This document shows, one piece after another, positions 27,796 through 36,277 of a stretch of 64,000 bases of DNA; the stretch's first letter is position 1; every line of letters starts with the position of its first letter. This stretch comes from Nostoc sp. RI_552 (GTDB lineage Bacteria > Cyanobacteriota > Cyanobacteriia > Cyanobacteriales > Nostocaceae), in assembly GCA_016124525.1 (NCBI GenBank), contig WGNO01000035.1, positions 1 to 64,000 of the forward strand, written 5' to 3'. The position numbers and the translations under genes are program-made. The notes under the pieces were generated by a model that did not search any database, was not told the origin of the DNA, and was given only the letters and a program-made list of their open reading frames with translations.

Positions 27796-28141
27796 TTGGC
27801 TGATGATGAGGACAAAACAGTGTCTAAATCATAACGAATGTGAAAAAATACATCTTCTTTATTATTCGTGGATGATTGCTGAATTATTCACCAAATACTA
27901 AATTGAGGAATGGCTACTGTAAGTCCCCTCTGTTAATATTACCTCTATTTCAACCAATGCAGCTTTGTAGCTAATGATTTGGATTAATCTGGCCTGGGGA
28001 ATATTTACAAATTGCTGATTGTTTTTCTTCCCCATATTTATAGATTGTTTCCAAGTAGTGATGTTGTACTTTAGGCATCAGTCAATTACTCGTGCAGTAG
28101 CTGTATATAAATAATTTAAGTAAATAATTTAACTAAATAAT
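27796..28141. other. Gap between patA and a methyltransferase gene
   Basis: About 345 bases with no intact gene. It carries a truncated copy of the start of the methyltransferase gene (27841-27893) and a 13-bp tandem repeat next to the methyltransferase stop codon; both are listed separately. Confidence 0.6.
27841..27893 (-). pseudogene. Truncated duplicate of the 5' end of the neighbouring methyltransferase
   Basis: These ~53 bases match 28863-28917 (the first ~10 codons and ~23 bases upstream of the methyltransferase gene) with three mismatches and one 3-base gap. The ATG is ACG in this copy. The first codons still read NNKEDVFFHI against NNKHEDVFFQI in the intact gene. Nothing else of the gene is recognisable, so it is a remnant of a partial duplication. 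Confidence 0.75.
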
Positions 28142-28146
28142 TTAAT
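28108..28146. repeat. Three 13-bp tandem units (TAAATAATTTAAN)
   Basis: Units at 28108-28120, 28121-28133 and 28134-28146 differ only in their last base. The third overlaps the stop codon of the leftward methyltransferase gene. Each unit holds TTAAATTATTTA on the opposite strand, a stop-rich AT tract. Confidence 0.85.
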
Positions 28147-28894
28147 ATTTCTGCATTATGTAAAATAAATAACCATAATATTGAGAGTATTGGCGATAAA
28201 GGTCAATCTCAAGTTGCTCCATATTGATGACTTCAAGAGCTTCTGTATCATCTTGGTAATGCTTTCGTAAAGCCTGTAATTTTTCTTCTAAAGGTTGGTA
28301 GTAGTAATTCCACCAAGATGATTCTGGGAGGACAAAATGATCAATAATTTTGTATCCACTATTTTGGATAATTTTTAAATTACCTTCAATATCCTGCATG
28401 GCTGGATAACCCACACGCCAAAATTCTTTTAATTCTGTTGGTGGGTTAGGTTGTAGCCATGTAATTTCTGAGGCTACCAAATAACCTTTTTCTTTCAGCA
28501 AGGGTTTCCATTGCTTCAGTCCATTTTCAAATCCAATAATATATATTGAACCTTCCGCCCAAATAATATCAAAATTTCCTTCCAGAAAATCAAGAGCAAA
28601 CATATCAGCGTTGACTACAGTGATTTTTTCTGACCATCCTGCTTGGAGTACTTTCTGTTCCAGTTCCTTGATATAAACAGAATGATTATCAATAGCGATA
28701 ATTGTGCCATTAGTCAGCCTGGCTAAATCTAAAGTTTGAAAGCCAGGGCCACAACCGATATCTAGAATTTTGGGATGTGGCGGTAAATCAATCAACTTTA
28801 AGAAAGCTTTTTTGGTGGAGTTGGAATCACCAGGCCCTTCTCTGTCCAAACCCTGATGAATTTGAAAAAATACATCTTCATGTTTATTATTCAT
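28142..28894 (-). CDS. Class I SAM-dependent methyltransferase
   Basis: 250 residues with a Rossmann-type methyltransferase domain at ~35-160: motif I ILDIGCGPGFQTLDLARL, then TIIAIDNHSVYIKEL, and later FDIIWAEGSIYIIGF. The C-terminal ~90 residues contain a Tyr-rich segment (YRQYSQYYGYLFYIMQ). Substrate unknown; small-molecule methylation is likely. The upstream neighbour, 51 bases away on the same strand, is an FAD monooxygenase, so the pair may modify one metabolite. The last codons overlap a tandem repeat. Confidence 0.85.
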   Translation of the reverse strand: MNNKHEDVFFQIHQGLDREGPGDSNSTKKAFLKLIDLPPHPKILDIGCGPGFQTLDLARLTNGTIIAIDNHSVYIKELEQKVLQAGWSEKITVVNADMFALDFLEGNFDIIWAEGSIYIIGFENGLKQWKPLLKEKGYLVASEITWLQPNPPTELKEFWRVGYPAMQDIEGNLKIIQNSGYKIIDHFVLPESSWWNYYYQPLEEKLQALRKHYQDDTEALEVINMEQLEIDLYRQYSQYYGYLFYIMQKY

Positions 28895-28945
28895 GGATTA
28901 TTGCTGAATTATTTACCAGGTAATAATTTTGATTAAAAATCACAG

Positions 28946-30145
28946 TTACACCTTGATGGTTACCTGTGTTATGCCGTGGCGCATTTCACGTTGTCGCTTT
29001 AACCAAGACAGTTTAGCTATTCTACCCAGGAAAGGCGCAAATTGAACCAAGAGCCATGGCACAAGTGGATTTTTTCGCAGTAGTTCTGCTTGTGTGGCTT
29101 CCTGTAATTGTAGTTGCTGGGCGCGGATAATTTCTGGCTCACGCTCGGCTTGAATGGATGATAGTGCTGTATCAATCTTTTGGTGTTCAGCATTTGCTAG
29201 CAATATTGGTATTAGATGATTAGCAGCAACAATGACATCACGCAGTGCTATGTTGATACCTTGAGCGCGGACAGGAGACATGGGGTGTGCAGCATCACCT
29301 AGAAGGAGTATCCCTGGTCTGTGCCATTGTGGACAACGACCAACCACCACAGAGAGTTTAATGGGTGATTCGATGCTATCTGCGTGATTACGGAAATGTT
29401 CTGCTAACCATGAGGGTGATACTGAAGCAAAAATTTCTGCCCAGTTTGCTTGTTTGTAGTCGGTTTTTTCGTGAGGAGATATTACCCAAGCTAAATGTAG
29501 TTTACCTGGATCTGCACCATGAAAGATGCTAAACACGCGATCGCTATTGACAATAGTGCGAAATACATTTTCATTTGCAAACTGGGGGCTGGCGCACAGC
29601 TTAAACCAAAGAATATCTATATTTTTGGGCTGACATACTAATTTTAATCCTGCTCGTTCTCGCACAATTGAGTTACGACCATCTGCGCCAATTACTAAAT
29701 CAGCCGGAAGTTGTCGCCCATCACTGAGAATCACACCTGCAACACGTTGATTGACCCAATATAAATCTTTTACAGCAATACCTGGAATAAATTCAAACTG
29801 ATCATTGGTTGCAGCTGCTGAAATCAGTGCTTTGAGCAGTGGTGGTTGTGATACCAGTGTACAAGGACGATTTGCCCCCATTGGCTCCTCCACTCGAAAT
29901 AACTGTTTGCCGCCAATGATGAACTCCCATGCATCGAGTTTTCGAGATGGAATATCCTCCAACAGCCCAGCTAGTCCCATTTGAGTTAGTGCATCTAATC
30001 CACTAGGCATTAATCCCTCACCGCGAAATACACGATGAAAGTCTTTTGCTGCTTCAATCAGCGTTACATGGATATCATGTTGGACAAGGAGTGTAGCCAG
30101 TGCTGCACCTGTGGGGCCTGCGCCGACAATGATAATTTGTGCCAC
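28946..30145 (-). CDS. FAD-dependent monooxygenase, UbiH/PHBH type
   Basis: 399 residues. The FAD-binding GxGxxG motif is IIIVGAGPTGAALATLLVQ at the very N-terminus, the conserved DG motif is LVIGADGRNSIVRERAGL, and the second FAD motif is LLLGDAAHPMSPVRAQGI. The start is GTG at 30145, set by a perfect AGGAGG six bases upstream; a longer open frame would begin at a TTG ten codons earlier and read through that Shine-Dalgarno. Aromatic hydroxylation is the usual reaction in this family. The order is cobA, this gene, methyltransferase on one strand, though the gap to cobA is 65 bases. Confidence 0.88.
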   Translation of the reverse strand: MAQIIIVGAGPTGAALATLLVQHDIHVTLIEAAKDFHRVFRGEGLMPSGLDALTQMGLAGLLEDIPSRKLDAWEFIIGGKQLFRVEEPMGANRPCTLVSQPPLLKALISAAATNDQFEFIPGIAVKDLYWVNQRVAGVILSDGRQLPADLVIGADGRNSIVRERAGLKLVCQPKNIDILWFKLCASPQFANENVFRTIVNSDRVFSIFHGADPGKLHLAWVISPHEKTDYKQANWAEIFASVSPSWLAEHFRNHADSIESPIKLSVVVGRCPQWHRPGILLLGDAAHPMSPVRAQGINIALRDVIVAANHLIPILLANAEHQKIDTALSSIQAEREPEIIRAQQLQLQEATQAELLRKNPLVPWLLVQFAPFLGRIAKLSWLKRQREMRHGITQVTIKV

Positions 30146-30150
30146 TTCAT

Positions 30151-30157
30151 ACCTCCT
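30151..30157 (-). promoter_or_regulatory. Consensus Shine-Dalgarno deciding a GTG start
   Basis: AGGAGGT on the minus strand lies five to six bases before the GTG of the FAD monooxygenase. It also falls inside the upstream extension of that frame, which makes the longer start unlikely. Confidence 0.85.
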
Positions 30158-30210
30158 GTTTGTGTTCTTTGACAATCACTGACAGCAAATACACGGTCAT
30201 GGAAAAACAA

Positions 30211-30990
30211 TTAAATAGGACGACACCCAGATAAAATACTGTGCATATTTACTACTGAGCCAATTACCGCGATCGCTGGAGCGTCAAATCCAGTTTCCTC
30301 AACTTGCTGAATAATGGTGTTTAAAGTGCCAATTAATTCTTCTTGTTCTGGTCGTGTACCCCAGCGTACCAAAGCAATGGGTGTTTCTAAATCCAAGTCC
30401 GCTGCACTTAACTGTTCTACAATATAAGGTAAATTGTGAATGCCCATGTAAATGACAATGGTTTCCGAACCTTGGGCGATAGCTTGCCAATTTACTTTCG
30501 GTTTATACTTACCGACTGCTTCATGTCCTGTAACAAAAGTAACCGAAGAACTATAGAGTCGATGAGTTAAAGGAATTCCAGCATAAGCAGAAGCGGCAAT
30601 ACCAGATGTAATTCCCGGCACTACTTCCACAGATATTCCCCCTTGGACTAAATCTGCCATTTCCTCACCACCCCGACCAAAGATAAAGGGGTCACCACCT
30701 TTGAGGCGCACAACTATGCTGTGTTCTCGCGCCTTTTCTATTAACAAATGGGTAGTTTCTTCCTGTAATAATGAATGTCTCCCCATCCGCTTACCAGCGT
30801 TGATTTTTTCGGCTTGGGGATTAATCATTGCCAGAATTGCTGGACTTACTAAGGCATCATAGATGACCACATCTGCACATTCCAACAAGCCCTTACCCTT
30901 GAGGGTGATGAGTCCTGGATCTCCTGGTCCCGCACCCAGCAAATACACCTTACCCAAACATCTTTGTGCTTCTTTTTCTGTGCGGCTCAT
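30211..30990 (-). CDS. cobA: Uroporphyrinogen-III C-methyltransferase (SUMT)
   Basis: 259 residues. CobA/SUMT methylates uroporphyrinogen III at C2 and C7 to precorrin-2, the branch to siroheme and cobalamin. Signatures are VYLLGAGPGDPGLITLKG, VRLKGGDPFIFGRGGEE and VPGITSGIAASAYAGIPLTH. It lacks the CysG dehydrogenase/chelatase half. Its ATG overlaps the sirB stop by four bases (ATGA), so the two genes are translationally coupled. Confidence 0.95.
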   Translation of the reverse strand: MSRTEKEAQRCLGKVYLLGAGPGDPGLITLKGKGLLECADVVIYDALVSPAILAMINPQAEKINAGKRMGRHSLLQEETTHLLIEKAREHSIVVRLKGGDPFIFGRGGEEMADLVQGGISVEVVPGITSGIAASAYAGIPLTHRLYSSSVTFVTGHEAVGKYKPKVNWQAIAQGSETIVIYMGIHNLPYIVEQLSAADLDLETPIALVRWGTRPEQEELIGTLNTIIQQVEETGFDAPAIAVIGSVVNMHSILSGCRPI

Positions 30991-31700
30991 CTATCTATTA
31001 ATTCCCCAATGATCTCAGCTAATTCTGCACTTGCTCCCATAGGCGCAGCCAGTTGGAAAGTTACAGCAGGAAATTGTAATTTTAACTTTTCTGTGGATTG
31101 GGCGATGGCATCATTTATAGTACCTGTGAATAAAAAGTATGGCAAAACTGCAATTTTCTTCTTGCCAACAGCCACTAAATCTTGTACTCGTGATTCTAAA
31201 CTGGGAGCTACAGACCAATAAGCAGTCACCGCTCCCAATTTGGCGGCTATAGTTTCTATTGGCTCTAAAGAACCAGGATGACGGCTACCGTGAGCTAACA
31301 AAATCGTGGACTCGGCCTTCATACCAGCCATTTGCTGAGACAGTAATGTAATTAAACCAGTATGAATACCTAGATATGGTTGGAGGTTAATTGTGATTTC
31401 CTTGCCAAGAGCTTGTTGTGCCAGGGCAATCTGATCCGGAATATCCGTCATTACATGGACACCTGGTAACAGGAATAGCGGTACAACCTGCAAACAACTA
31501 ACTCCCTGGACTACAACACCACTGGCAAATTGTTGAATCTGCTGATGTAAAGGCTCTGGTTGTAATTCCAAAGCAGCTATACCTACCAAATGCTGAGAAA
31601 TATTCAGTTGATGAGATACTAACCCTGCCAATTGCTCCATAGCAACTTCTGGGCGTGGGTCACGGCTGCCGTGGGAGAGCAGTAAATACGCAGATGACAT
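30987..31700 (-). CDS. sirB: Sirohydrochlorin chelatase, SirB/CbiX type
   Basis: 237 residues with two similar halves. The metal/substrate His lies in LLLSHGSRDPRPEVAMEQL and again in ILLAHGSRHPGSLEP. The protein inserts iron (SirB) or cobalt (CbiX) into sirohydrochlorin. Coupling to cobA favours siroheme, the cofactor of nitrite and sulfite reductases, but the sequence does not exclude cobalt. It is the first gene of the leftward sirB-cobA unit. Confidence 0.9.
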   Translation of the reverse strand: MSSAYLLLSHGSRDPRPEVAMEQLAGLVSHQLNISQHLVGIAALELQPEPLHQQIQQFASGVVVQGVSCLQVVPLFLLPGVHVMTDIPDQIALAQQALGKEITINLQPYLGIHTGLITLLSQQMAGMKAESTILLAHGSRHPGSLEPIETIAAKLGAVTAYWSVAPSLESRVQDLVAVGKKKIAVLPYFLFTGTINDAIAQSTEKLKLQFPAVTFQLAAPMGASAELAEIIGELIDR

Positions 31701-31747
31701 GGAAAAAATTTCACTCTTAGTAGCTACTTTTAGAGTAGCAGGTCCCT

Positions 31748-31763
31748 AGGGTAGACCTACCCT
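31748..31763. other. Short perfect hairpin upstream of sirB
   Basis: AGGGTAG (31748-31754) and CTACCCT (31757-31763) form a 7-bp stem in the 94-base gap between the DUF4359 stop and the sirB start. No T-run follows on the minus strand, so it is only a possible terminator for the DUF4359 gene or a leader element of sirB. Confidence 0.35.
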
Positions 31764-31794
31764 TGTGGCTGATTTAGGGTTGCCAATTTTTGGT

Positions 31795-32175
31795 TCATTG
31801 CTGCTCGGCTTTGTAGGTATAAAAGTTATTCAACGCTCCCACTGTTTCAAACTTATAAATAGGGATGAAGGAACTGAGCTTTAAATCGGTTTTATAAATG
31901 CTAAAAATGAATAAATTTTGCCTTTCTGTAGTTCTTGCCAGGATTTCCCGCATTTGGGGATTAACCTCATCTACCAGGTTTTCACATTGAGACTTGATTA
32001 AATTTTCTAAAAAATTGGTTGTTTTTCGGCAAAAGTCTTGTTTCAAGTAATCTGTGAGCCTTTGTATGGCATAATCCTCGTATTCAGCCTGAGAAGGATT
32101 GGTTCCGGCCATTGCCACCCCCAATGCCGCTAGTGCTCCTGCTCCCGAAATTGCAACAATAGTTAGTGCTTTCAT
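31795..32175 (-). CDS. DUF4359 family exported protein
   Basis: 126 residues. The N-terminus (MKALTIVAISGAGALAALGVAMAG) is a signal peptide or membrane anchor. The mature part, with YEDYAIQRLTDYLKQDFC and NLVDEVNPQMREILARTTER, matches the cyanobacterial DUF4359 family. Two cysteines (in QDFCRK and KSQCENLV) could form a disulfide in the periplasm. Function is unknown. Confidence 0.82.
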   Translation of the reverse strand: MKALTIVAISGAGALAALGVAMAGTNPSQAEYEDYAIQRLTDYLKQDFCRKTTNFLENLIKSQCENLVDEVNPQMREILARTTERQNLFIFSIYKTDLKLSSFIPIYKFETVGALNNFYTYKAEQQ

Positions 32176-32253
32176 TGACTTTCACTGTGATTTTCGATAG
32201 TTATTGCAGTGCCGAGACTATAAATTAACAAAATCGGTTCCTGGAAAAAAGTC

Positions 32254-32283
32254 TTGATTATTTTCTGATTAAGGTGCTATAAT
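32254..32283 (+). promoter_or_regulatory. Sigma-70-type promoter of tRNA-His
   Basis: TTGATT (32254-32259) and a perfect TATAAT (32278-32283) are separated by 18 bases. The expected start of transcription, about 32290, is ~9 bases before the tRNA. Confidence 0.78.
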
Positions 32284-32298
32284 CGGGACGTAGTAAAT

Positions 32299-32372
32299 GG
32301 CGAGCGTAGCCAAGTGGTTAAGGCAGTGGTTTGTGGTACCACCATTCGTGGGTTCGAGTCCCATCGTTCGCC
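32299..32372 (+). tRNA. tRNA-His (anticodon GTG)
   Basis: A complete cloverleaf. The acceptor stem 32300-32306 pairs with 32365-32371 (one G-T pair), with the His-specific extra G-1 at 32299 opposite C73 at 32372. The anticodon arm GTGGT-TTGTGGT-ACCAC presents GTG, and the T arm contains GGTTCGAGTCC. CCA is not encoded. Confidence 0.97.
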
Positions 32373-32540
32373 CTGGTAAAACTGAGTAAGAATGAAGACA
32401 TATACAAGACATATATAATTTATGGACTTATGTCAAACGGATGAGGAATTATCATTCCTTAGTTAGAGTGAAAAAACACTGAGTAGTATATATTTTGAGT
32501 AAAAGAAACACGAATCAAGATCGGAATCATGGCTGATCTA

Positions 32541-32573
32541 ATGAACACAGATAGATAATTCGTCTGTGTTCAT
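32541..32573 (+). promoter_or_regulatory. 11-bp inverted repeat in the susA leader region
   Basis: ATGAACACAGA (32541-32551) pairs with TCTGTGTTCAT (32563-32573), about 87 bases upstream of susA. It is a possible operator or RNA hairpin. It lacks a T-run, so termination is unlikely. Confidence 0.45.
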
Positions 32574-32659
32574 TTGTGCTTATATGTAGTCACACGTAAG
32601 CAGGAGGTATTACTTTTATCCTGCAAATCGAAAATGCCAATTCAATGTTAGGGGTTACT

Positions 32660-35080
32660 ATGTCAGAATTGATCCAAGCAATCCTGGATAGCGAAGAAAA
32701 AAGTGATTTGCGTTCTTTCTTAAGTCTAATACGCCACCAAGAAGAAAATTACTTGTTGCGTAATGACATTTTGAATGTATTTATTGATTATTGTTCCAAG
32801 TCCGAAAAGTTAGAAACCTATGCCGGTGCTTCCCGGTTAAGTAAACTGATTTATTATACTCAGGAAATTATTCAAGAGGATACCAGCCTTTGTTTTATCA
32901 TTCGTCCTAAGATTGCTAGTCAAGAAGTTTATCGGCTCACGGAAGATTTGAATGTTGAGCCGATGTCAGTACAAGAACTCCTGGATCTACGGGATCGCTT
33001 CGTAAATAAACATCATCCCCTAGAAGGTGATTTACTAGAACTAGATTTTGGCCCTTTTTATGACTACACTCCAGTAATTCGGGATCCCAAGAATATTGGT
33101 AAAGGGGTGCAATTTCTTAACCGCTATCTATCCAGCAAAATATTTCAAGACTCGAAACAGTTGTTGGACAGCTTATTGAATTTCTTACGGCTCCACGAAT
33201 ACAACGGAGTGCAACTGCTGATAAATGATCGTATTAAAACTCAGCACCAACTGTCCAACCAACTCAAGAAAGCCATCACCTTTGTCAGCGAACGCCCCAA
33301 AGATGAACCCTATGAACAATTCCGCTTTGAATTGCAAATGATGGGTTTTGAGCCGGGTTGGGGTAACACAGCCCAGCGTGTTTATGAGACCCTGGAAATC
33401 TTAGATGAATTAATTGATTCGCCAGACCCTCAAACCATCGAAGCCTTCATCTCTCGGATTCCGATGATTTTTAGAATCGTCCTTGTATCGGCTCATGGTT
33501 GGTTCGGCCAAGAAGGGGTTTTAGGTCGTCCTGATACTGGCGGACAAGTGGTTTATGTTCTCGATCAAGCGAAGAATCTGGAAAAGCAACTACAACAAGA
33601 TGTTGAACTAGCGGGTTTAGAGGGGCTGAAGGTCGAGCCAAAGGTAATTATTCTCACCCGCCTGATTCCCAATAGTGATGGTACTCTCTGTAATCAACGC
33701 CTAGAAAAAGTTCACGGTACAGAAAACGCCTGGATTTTGCGCGTACCTCTGCGGGAGTTTAATTCCAAGGTGACACAAAATTGGATTTCCCGATTTGAGT
33801 TTTGGCCTTATTTAGAAACTTTTGCCATTGACTCACAAAAAGAACTACTAGCGGAATTTCAAGGTAGACCTGATTTGATTGTGGGTAACTACTCTGATGG
33901 TAACTTAGTGGCGTTTCTTTTAGCACGGCGAATGAATATCACTCAGTGTAACATTGCCCATGCCTTAGAAAAGTCCAAATACCTGTTTAGTAACCTTTAT
34001 TGGGAAGATTTAGAGGATAAATATCATTTTTCCTTGCAATTCACTGCTGATTTGATTGCAATGAATGCTGCAAATTTCATTATCAGCAGTACCTACCAAG
34101 AAATTGTCGGTACACCGGATAGTGTGGGACAGTACGAATCTTACAAGTGCTTTACCATGCCAGAGTTGTACCATGTGGTCAACGGGGTGGAATTGTTTAG
34201 TCCTAAATTTAACGTTGTACCTCCTGGAGTCAACGAGAATTATTACTTTCCTTACACCCACACTAAAGAACGAGTAGAAAGCGATGGCGATCGTATTGCT
34301 GACATACTGTTCACCTTGGAAGATTCCAACCAAATTTTTGGGAAACTTGATGATCCTAAAAAGCGCCCTATCTTTTCAGTAGCCCGTCTTGACAGGATTA
34401 AAAACCTCACAGGTTTAGCACAATGCTACGGTAAGAGTCGAGAATTACAGGAGCATTGCAATTTAATCTTAGTGGCGGGTAAGTTGCGTGTAGAAGAATC
34501 AGGGGACAATGAAGAACGCGACGAAATTATTAAACTGTATCAAATCATTGAAGAATATCATCTCCACGGTAAGATTCGTTGGTTAGGTGTGCGCTTGACA
34601 AAATCTGATTCTGGTGAAGTTTACCGAGTAATTGCTGACCGTAAAGGTATCTTTGTCCAACCAGCTTTATTTGAAGCCTTTGGTTTGACAATCTTAGAAG
34701 CCATGATCTCTGGATTACCAACTTTTGCTACCCAATTTGGCGGGCCACTAGAAATTATTCAAGATCAGGTCAATGGCTTTTACATTAACCCGACAAATTT
34801 AGAAGAAACAGCGGCGAAAATCTTAGAATTTGTCGCTAAGTGTAATCACACTCCTCAGTATTGGGATCACATTTCCGAAGAAGGAATTAAGCGGGTGTTG
34901 ACTACATATACCTGGAAAATTCATACCACGAAGCTGTTATCTTTAGCACGTATTTATGGCTTTTGGAACTTTACCTCCAAGGAAAATCGTGAGGACTTGT
35001 TGCGCTACATTGAGGCTTTGTTCTATTTAATTTACAAACCGAAAGCAAAGCAATTATTAGAGCAGCATAAGCATCGTTAG
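32660..35080 (+). CDS. susA: Sucrose synthase
   Basis: 806 residues from the ATG at 32660 (MSELIQAILDSEEKSDLRS), the same length and start as Anabaena SusA; the open frame starts five codons earlier. SusA reversibly cleaves sucrose with UDP (or ADP) to UDP-glucose and fructose. The N-terminal regulatory region is followed by the GT4 domain (HGWFGQEGVLGRPDTGGQVVY with the Gly-rich loop, VGNYSDGNLVAFLLARRM, IFSVARLDRIKNLTGLA, and FVQPALFEAFGLTILEAM with the E-x7-E motif). In diazotrophic cyanobacteria the enzyme links sucrose to glycogen and nitrogen fixation. It has an inverted repeat in its upstream region. Confidence 0.97.
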   Translation: MSELIQAILDSEEKSDLRSFLSLIRHQEENYLLRNDILNVFIDYCSKSEKLETYAGASRLSKLIYYTQEIIQEDTSLCFIIRPKIASQEVYRLTEDLNVEPMSVQELLDLRDRFVNKHHPLEGDLLELDFGPFYDYTPVIRDPKNIGKGVQFLNRYLSSKIFQDSKQLLDSLLNFLRLHEYNGVQLLINDRIKTQHQLSNQLKKAITFVSERPKDEPYEQFRFELQMMGFEPGWGNTAQRVYETLEILDELIDSPDPQTIEAFISRIPMIFRIVLVSAHGWFGQEGVLGRPDTGGQVVYVLDQAKNLEKQLQQDVELAGLEGLKVEPKVIILTRLIPNSDGTLCNQRLEKVHGTENAWILRVPLREFNSKVTQNWISRFEFWPYLETFAIDSQKELLAEFQGRPDLIVGNYSDGNLVAFLLARRMNITQCNIAHALEKSKYLFSNLYWEDLEDKYHFSLQFTADLIAMNAANFIISSTYQEIVGTPDSVGQYESYKCFTMPELYHVVNGVELFSPKFNVVPPGVNENYYFPYTHTKERVESDGDRIADILFTLEDSNQIFGKLDDPKKRPIFSVARLDRIKNLTGLAQCYGKSRELQEHCNLILVAGKLRVEESGDNEERDEIIKLYQIIEEYHLHGKIRWLGVRLTKSDSGEVYRVIADRKGIFVQPALFEAFGLTILEAMISGLPTFATQFGGPLEIIQDQVNGFYINPTNLEETAAKILEFVAKCNHTPQYWDHISEEGIKRVLTTYTWKIHTTKLLSLARIYGFWNFTSKENREDLLRYIEALFYLIYKPKAKQLLEQHKHR

Positions 35081-35088
35081 AAATTTGA

Positions 35089-35134
35089 TTAGTCAGTTGT
35101 TAATTGTTAATTTTTACTACTGACAACTGACTAA
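35089..35134. terminator. Shared inverted repeat between convergent susA and the next gene
   Basis: TTAGTCAGTTGT (35089-35100) and ACAACTGACTAA (35123-35134) form a perfect 12-bp stem. It lies between susA and the leftward peptidoglycan-binding gene and includes the latter's stop codon. It likely works as a bidirectional terminator, with TTTTTA in the loop. Confidence 0.6.
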
Positions 35135-35694
35135 ATTGTTAACTGTTGCCAAGTGACAGGCCCTACTATTCCATCTACTGTGACACGGCGCTGGTTTTGA
35201 AACGCTTTCACAGCTGTTTCAGTTAATGGTCCAAAACTGCCATCAACTCTGATAGCATAGCCGTTAGAAACCAAGAGCCTTTGTAAAACTCTCACAGAAG
35301 TACCTGAGCTACCAAAACGGAGAATAGGCAGAGGTAAACCGCTAAACCTTGGCCATGGCCTTGGGAATTCGACACTATTATAGTCTGAGGCATAGTAGTT
35401 CTGATCTGATGGTAACGCCCCTGAGAACAAATGTGTGTTTGTAATTTTCTCAAAAAGTTGCTTTTTGGCTAAGTTAGAGGTGGATAAATTCCTTGGAGAA
35501 ATTGGATCTGTTTCGATGAATTCAGGTGGTGTAATTTGAGAAGTACGAACTAATTGACTTAAATTACCATGTGTTAACTTCTCCGCGCTATTTTCCATCT
35601 GAAATGGTTGCTGCTTCGGTAATTTATTCGGTGAAGGTAATTGTCTGGTTGTTAATATCCCCGTTATCAGCAGACCAATTTCGCTCATTGTCAT
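35131..35694 (-). CDS. Peptidoglycan-binding domain protein
   Basis: 187 residues. The last ~60 residues are a PG_binding_1 domain (LRFGSSGTSVRVLQRLLVSN, FGPLTETAVKAFQNQRRVTV, DGIVGPVTWQQL). The N-terminus has a short hydrophobic stretch (IGLLITGILTT), weak as a signal peptide, and a ~110-residue polar linker. No catalytic domain is present, so a wall-binding or scaffold role is the most that can be said. An ATG two codons inside the frame is an equally possible start. Confidence 0.8.
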   Translation of the reverse strand: MTMSEIGLLITGILTTRQLPSPNKLPKQQPFQMENSAEKLTHGNLSQLVRTSQITPPEFIETDPISPRNLSTSNLAKKQLFEKITNTHLFSGALPSDQNYYASDYNSVEFPRPWPRFSGLPLPILRFGSSGTSVRVLQRLLVSNGYAIRVDGSFGPLTETAVKAFQNQRRVTVDGIVGPVTWQQLTI

Positions 35695-36277
35695 TCATTT
35701 TACTAAGAACATAAATATAATTTCACAAACAAACACCTTGTTAGTCTGGAATGTTTGATACTCACATACTCCTAAAAATTATGTGATTTTCTTATGTTTG
35801 TTTTTATTGATAAATAAACTCATATTAAAGTTATGGTCAAAGTTATATTTTGATACCCCTTTCATGAATTGATGTCATCAGTTGGAAATAGAGCAGTATT
35901 TTACTGTGAGATTGTTTAAATTTACAGTAACCTAGTATTGGCTTTCTTCCTCCCAAAGTCTCATCAAGTTCCACAGTAATAATTGACGGCAGTAAATAAA
36001 TATATTCATGAATGAATTAATTTAGTCGATAATCAACCGTACTAATTACTGACTAATAGGCAATTTTCGGGTCATAGCTGGGATAAACTTTTGTATAGTC
36101 TGTTATCCTCATTCCAATATTTTTGGGACACACCCCCTAAAAACAAGTTGTTTTGCCATCAGACAAAGCACCGAAAATATAGGATGGCGTGTTGCGCTGT
36201 TTTAACCCCACGGATAAATCCGTGGGGTTGTTCAGCACCCTAGGGTTGCTCAGGGGAAGGACCGCTAAGGTGATATA
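35695..36277. other. Intergenic region with a strong palindrome
   Basis: About 580 AT-rich bases without a gene. It contains the AAAACAA-G-TTGTTTT palindrome near 36138-36153 and, closer to the antiporter gene, the 12-bp inverted repeat at 36204-36229. These two structures may be remnants of one mobile element. Confidence 0.5.
36204..36229. repeat. 12-bp perfect palindrome, possible terminator or IS200/IS605 relic
   Basis: AACCCCACGGAT and ATCCGTGGGGTT are separated by only two bases. On the minus strand it lies ~48 bases beyond the cax stop and is followed by AAAACAG rather than T's; on the plus strand it is preceded by TTTT. Subterminal hairpins of this kind mark ends of IS200/IS605 elements, but no tnpA or tnpB is present. 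Confidence 0.5.
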
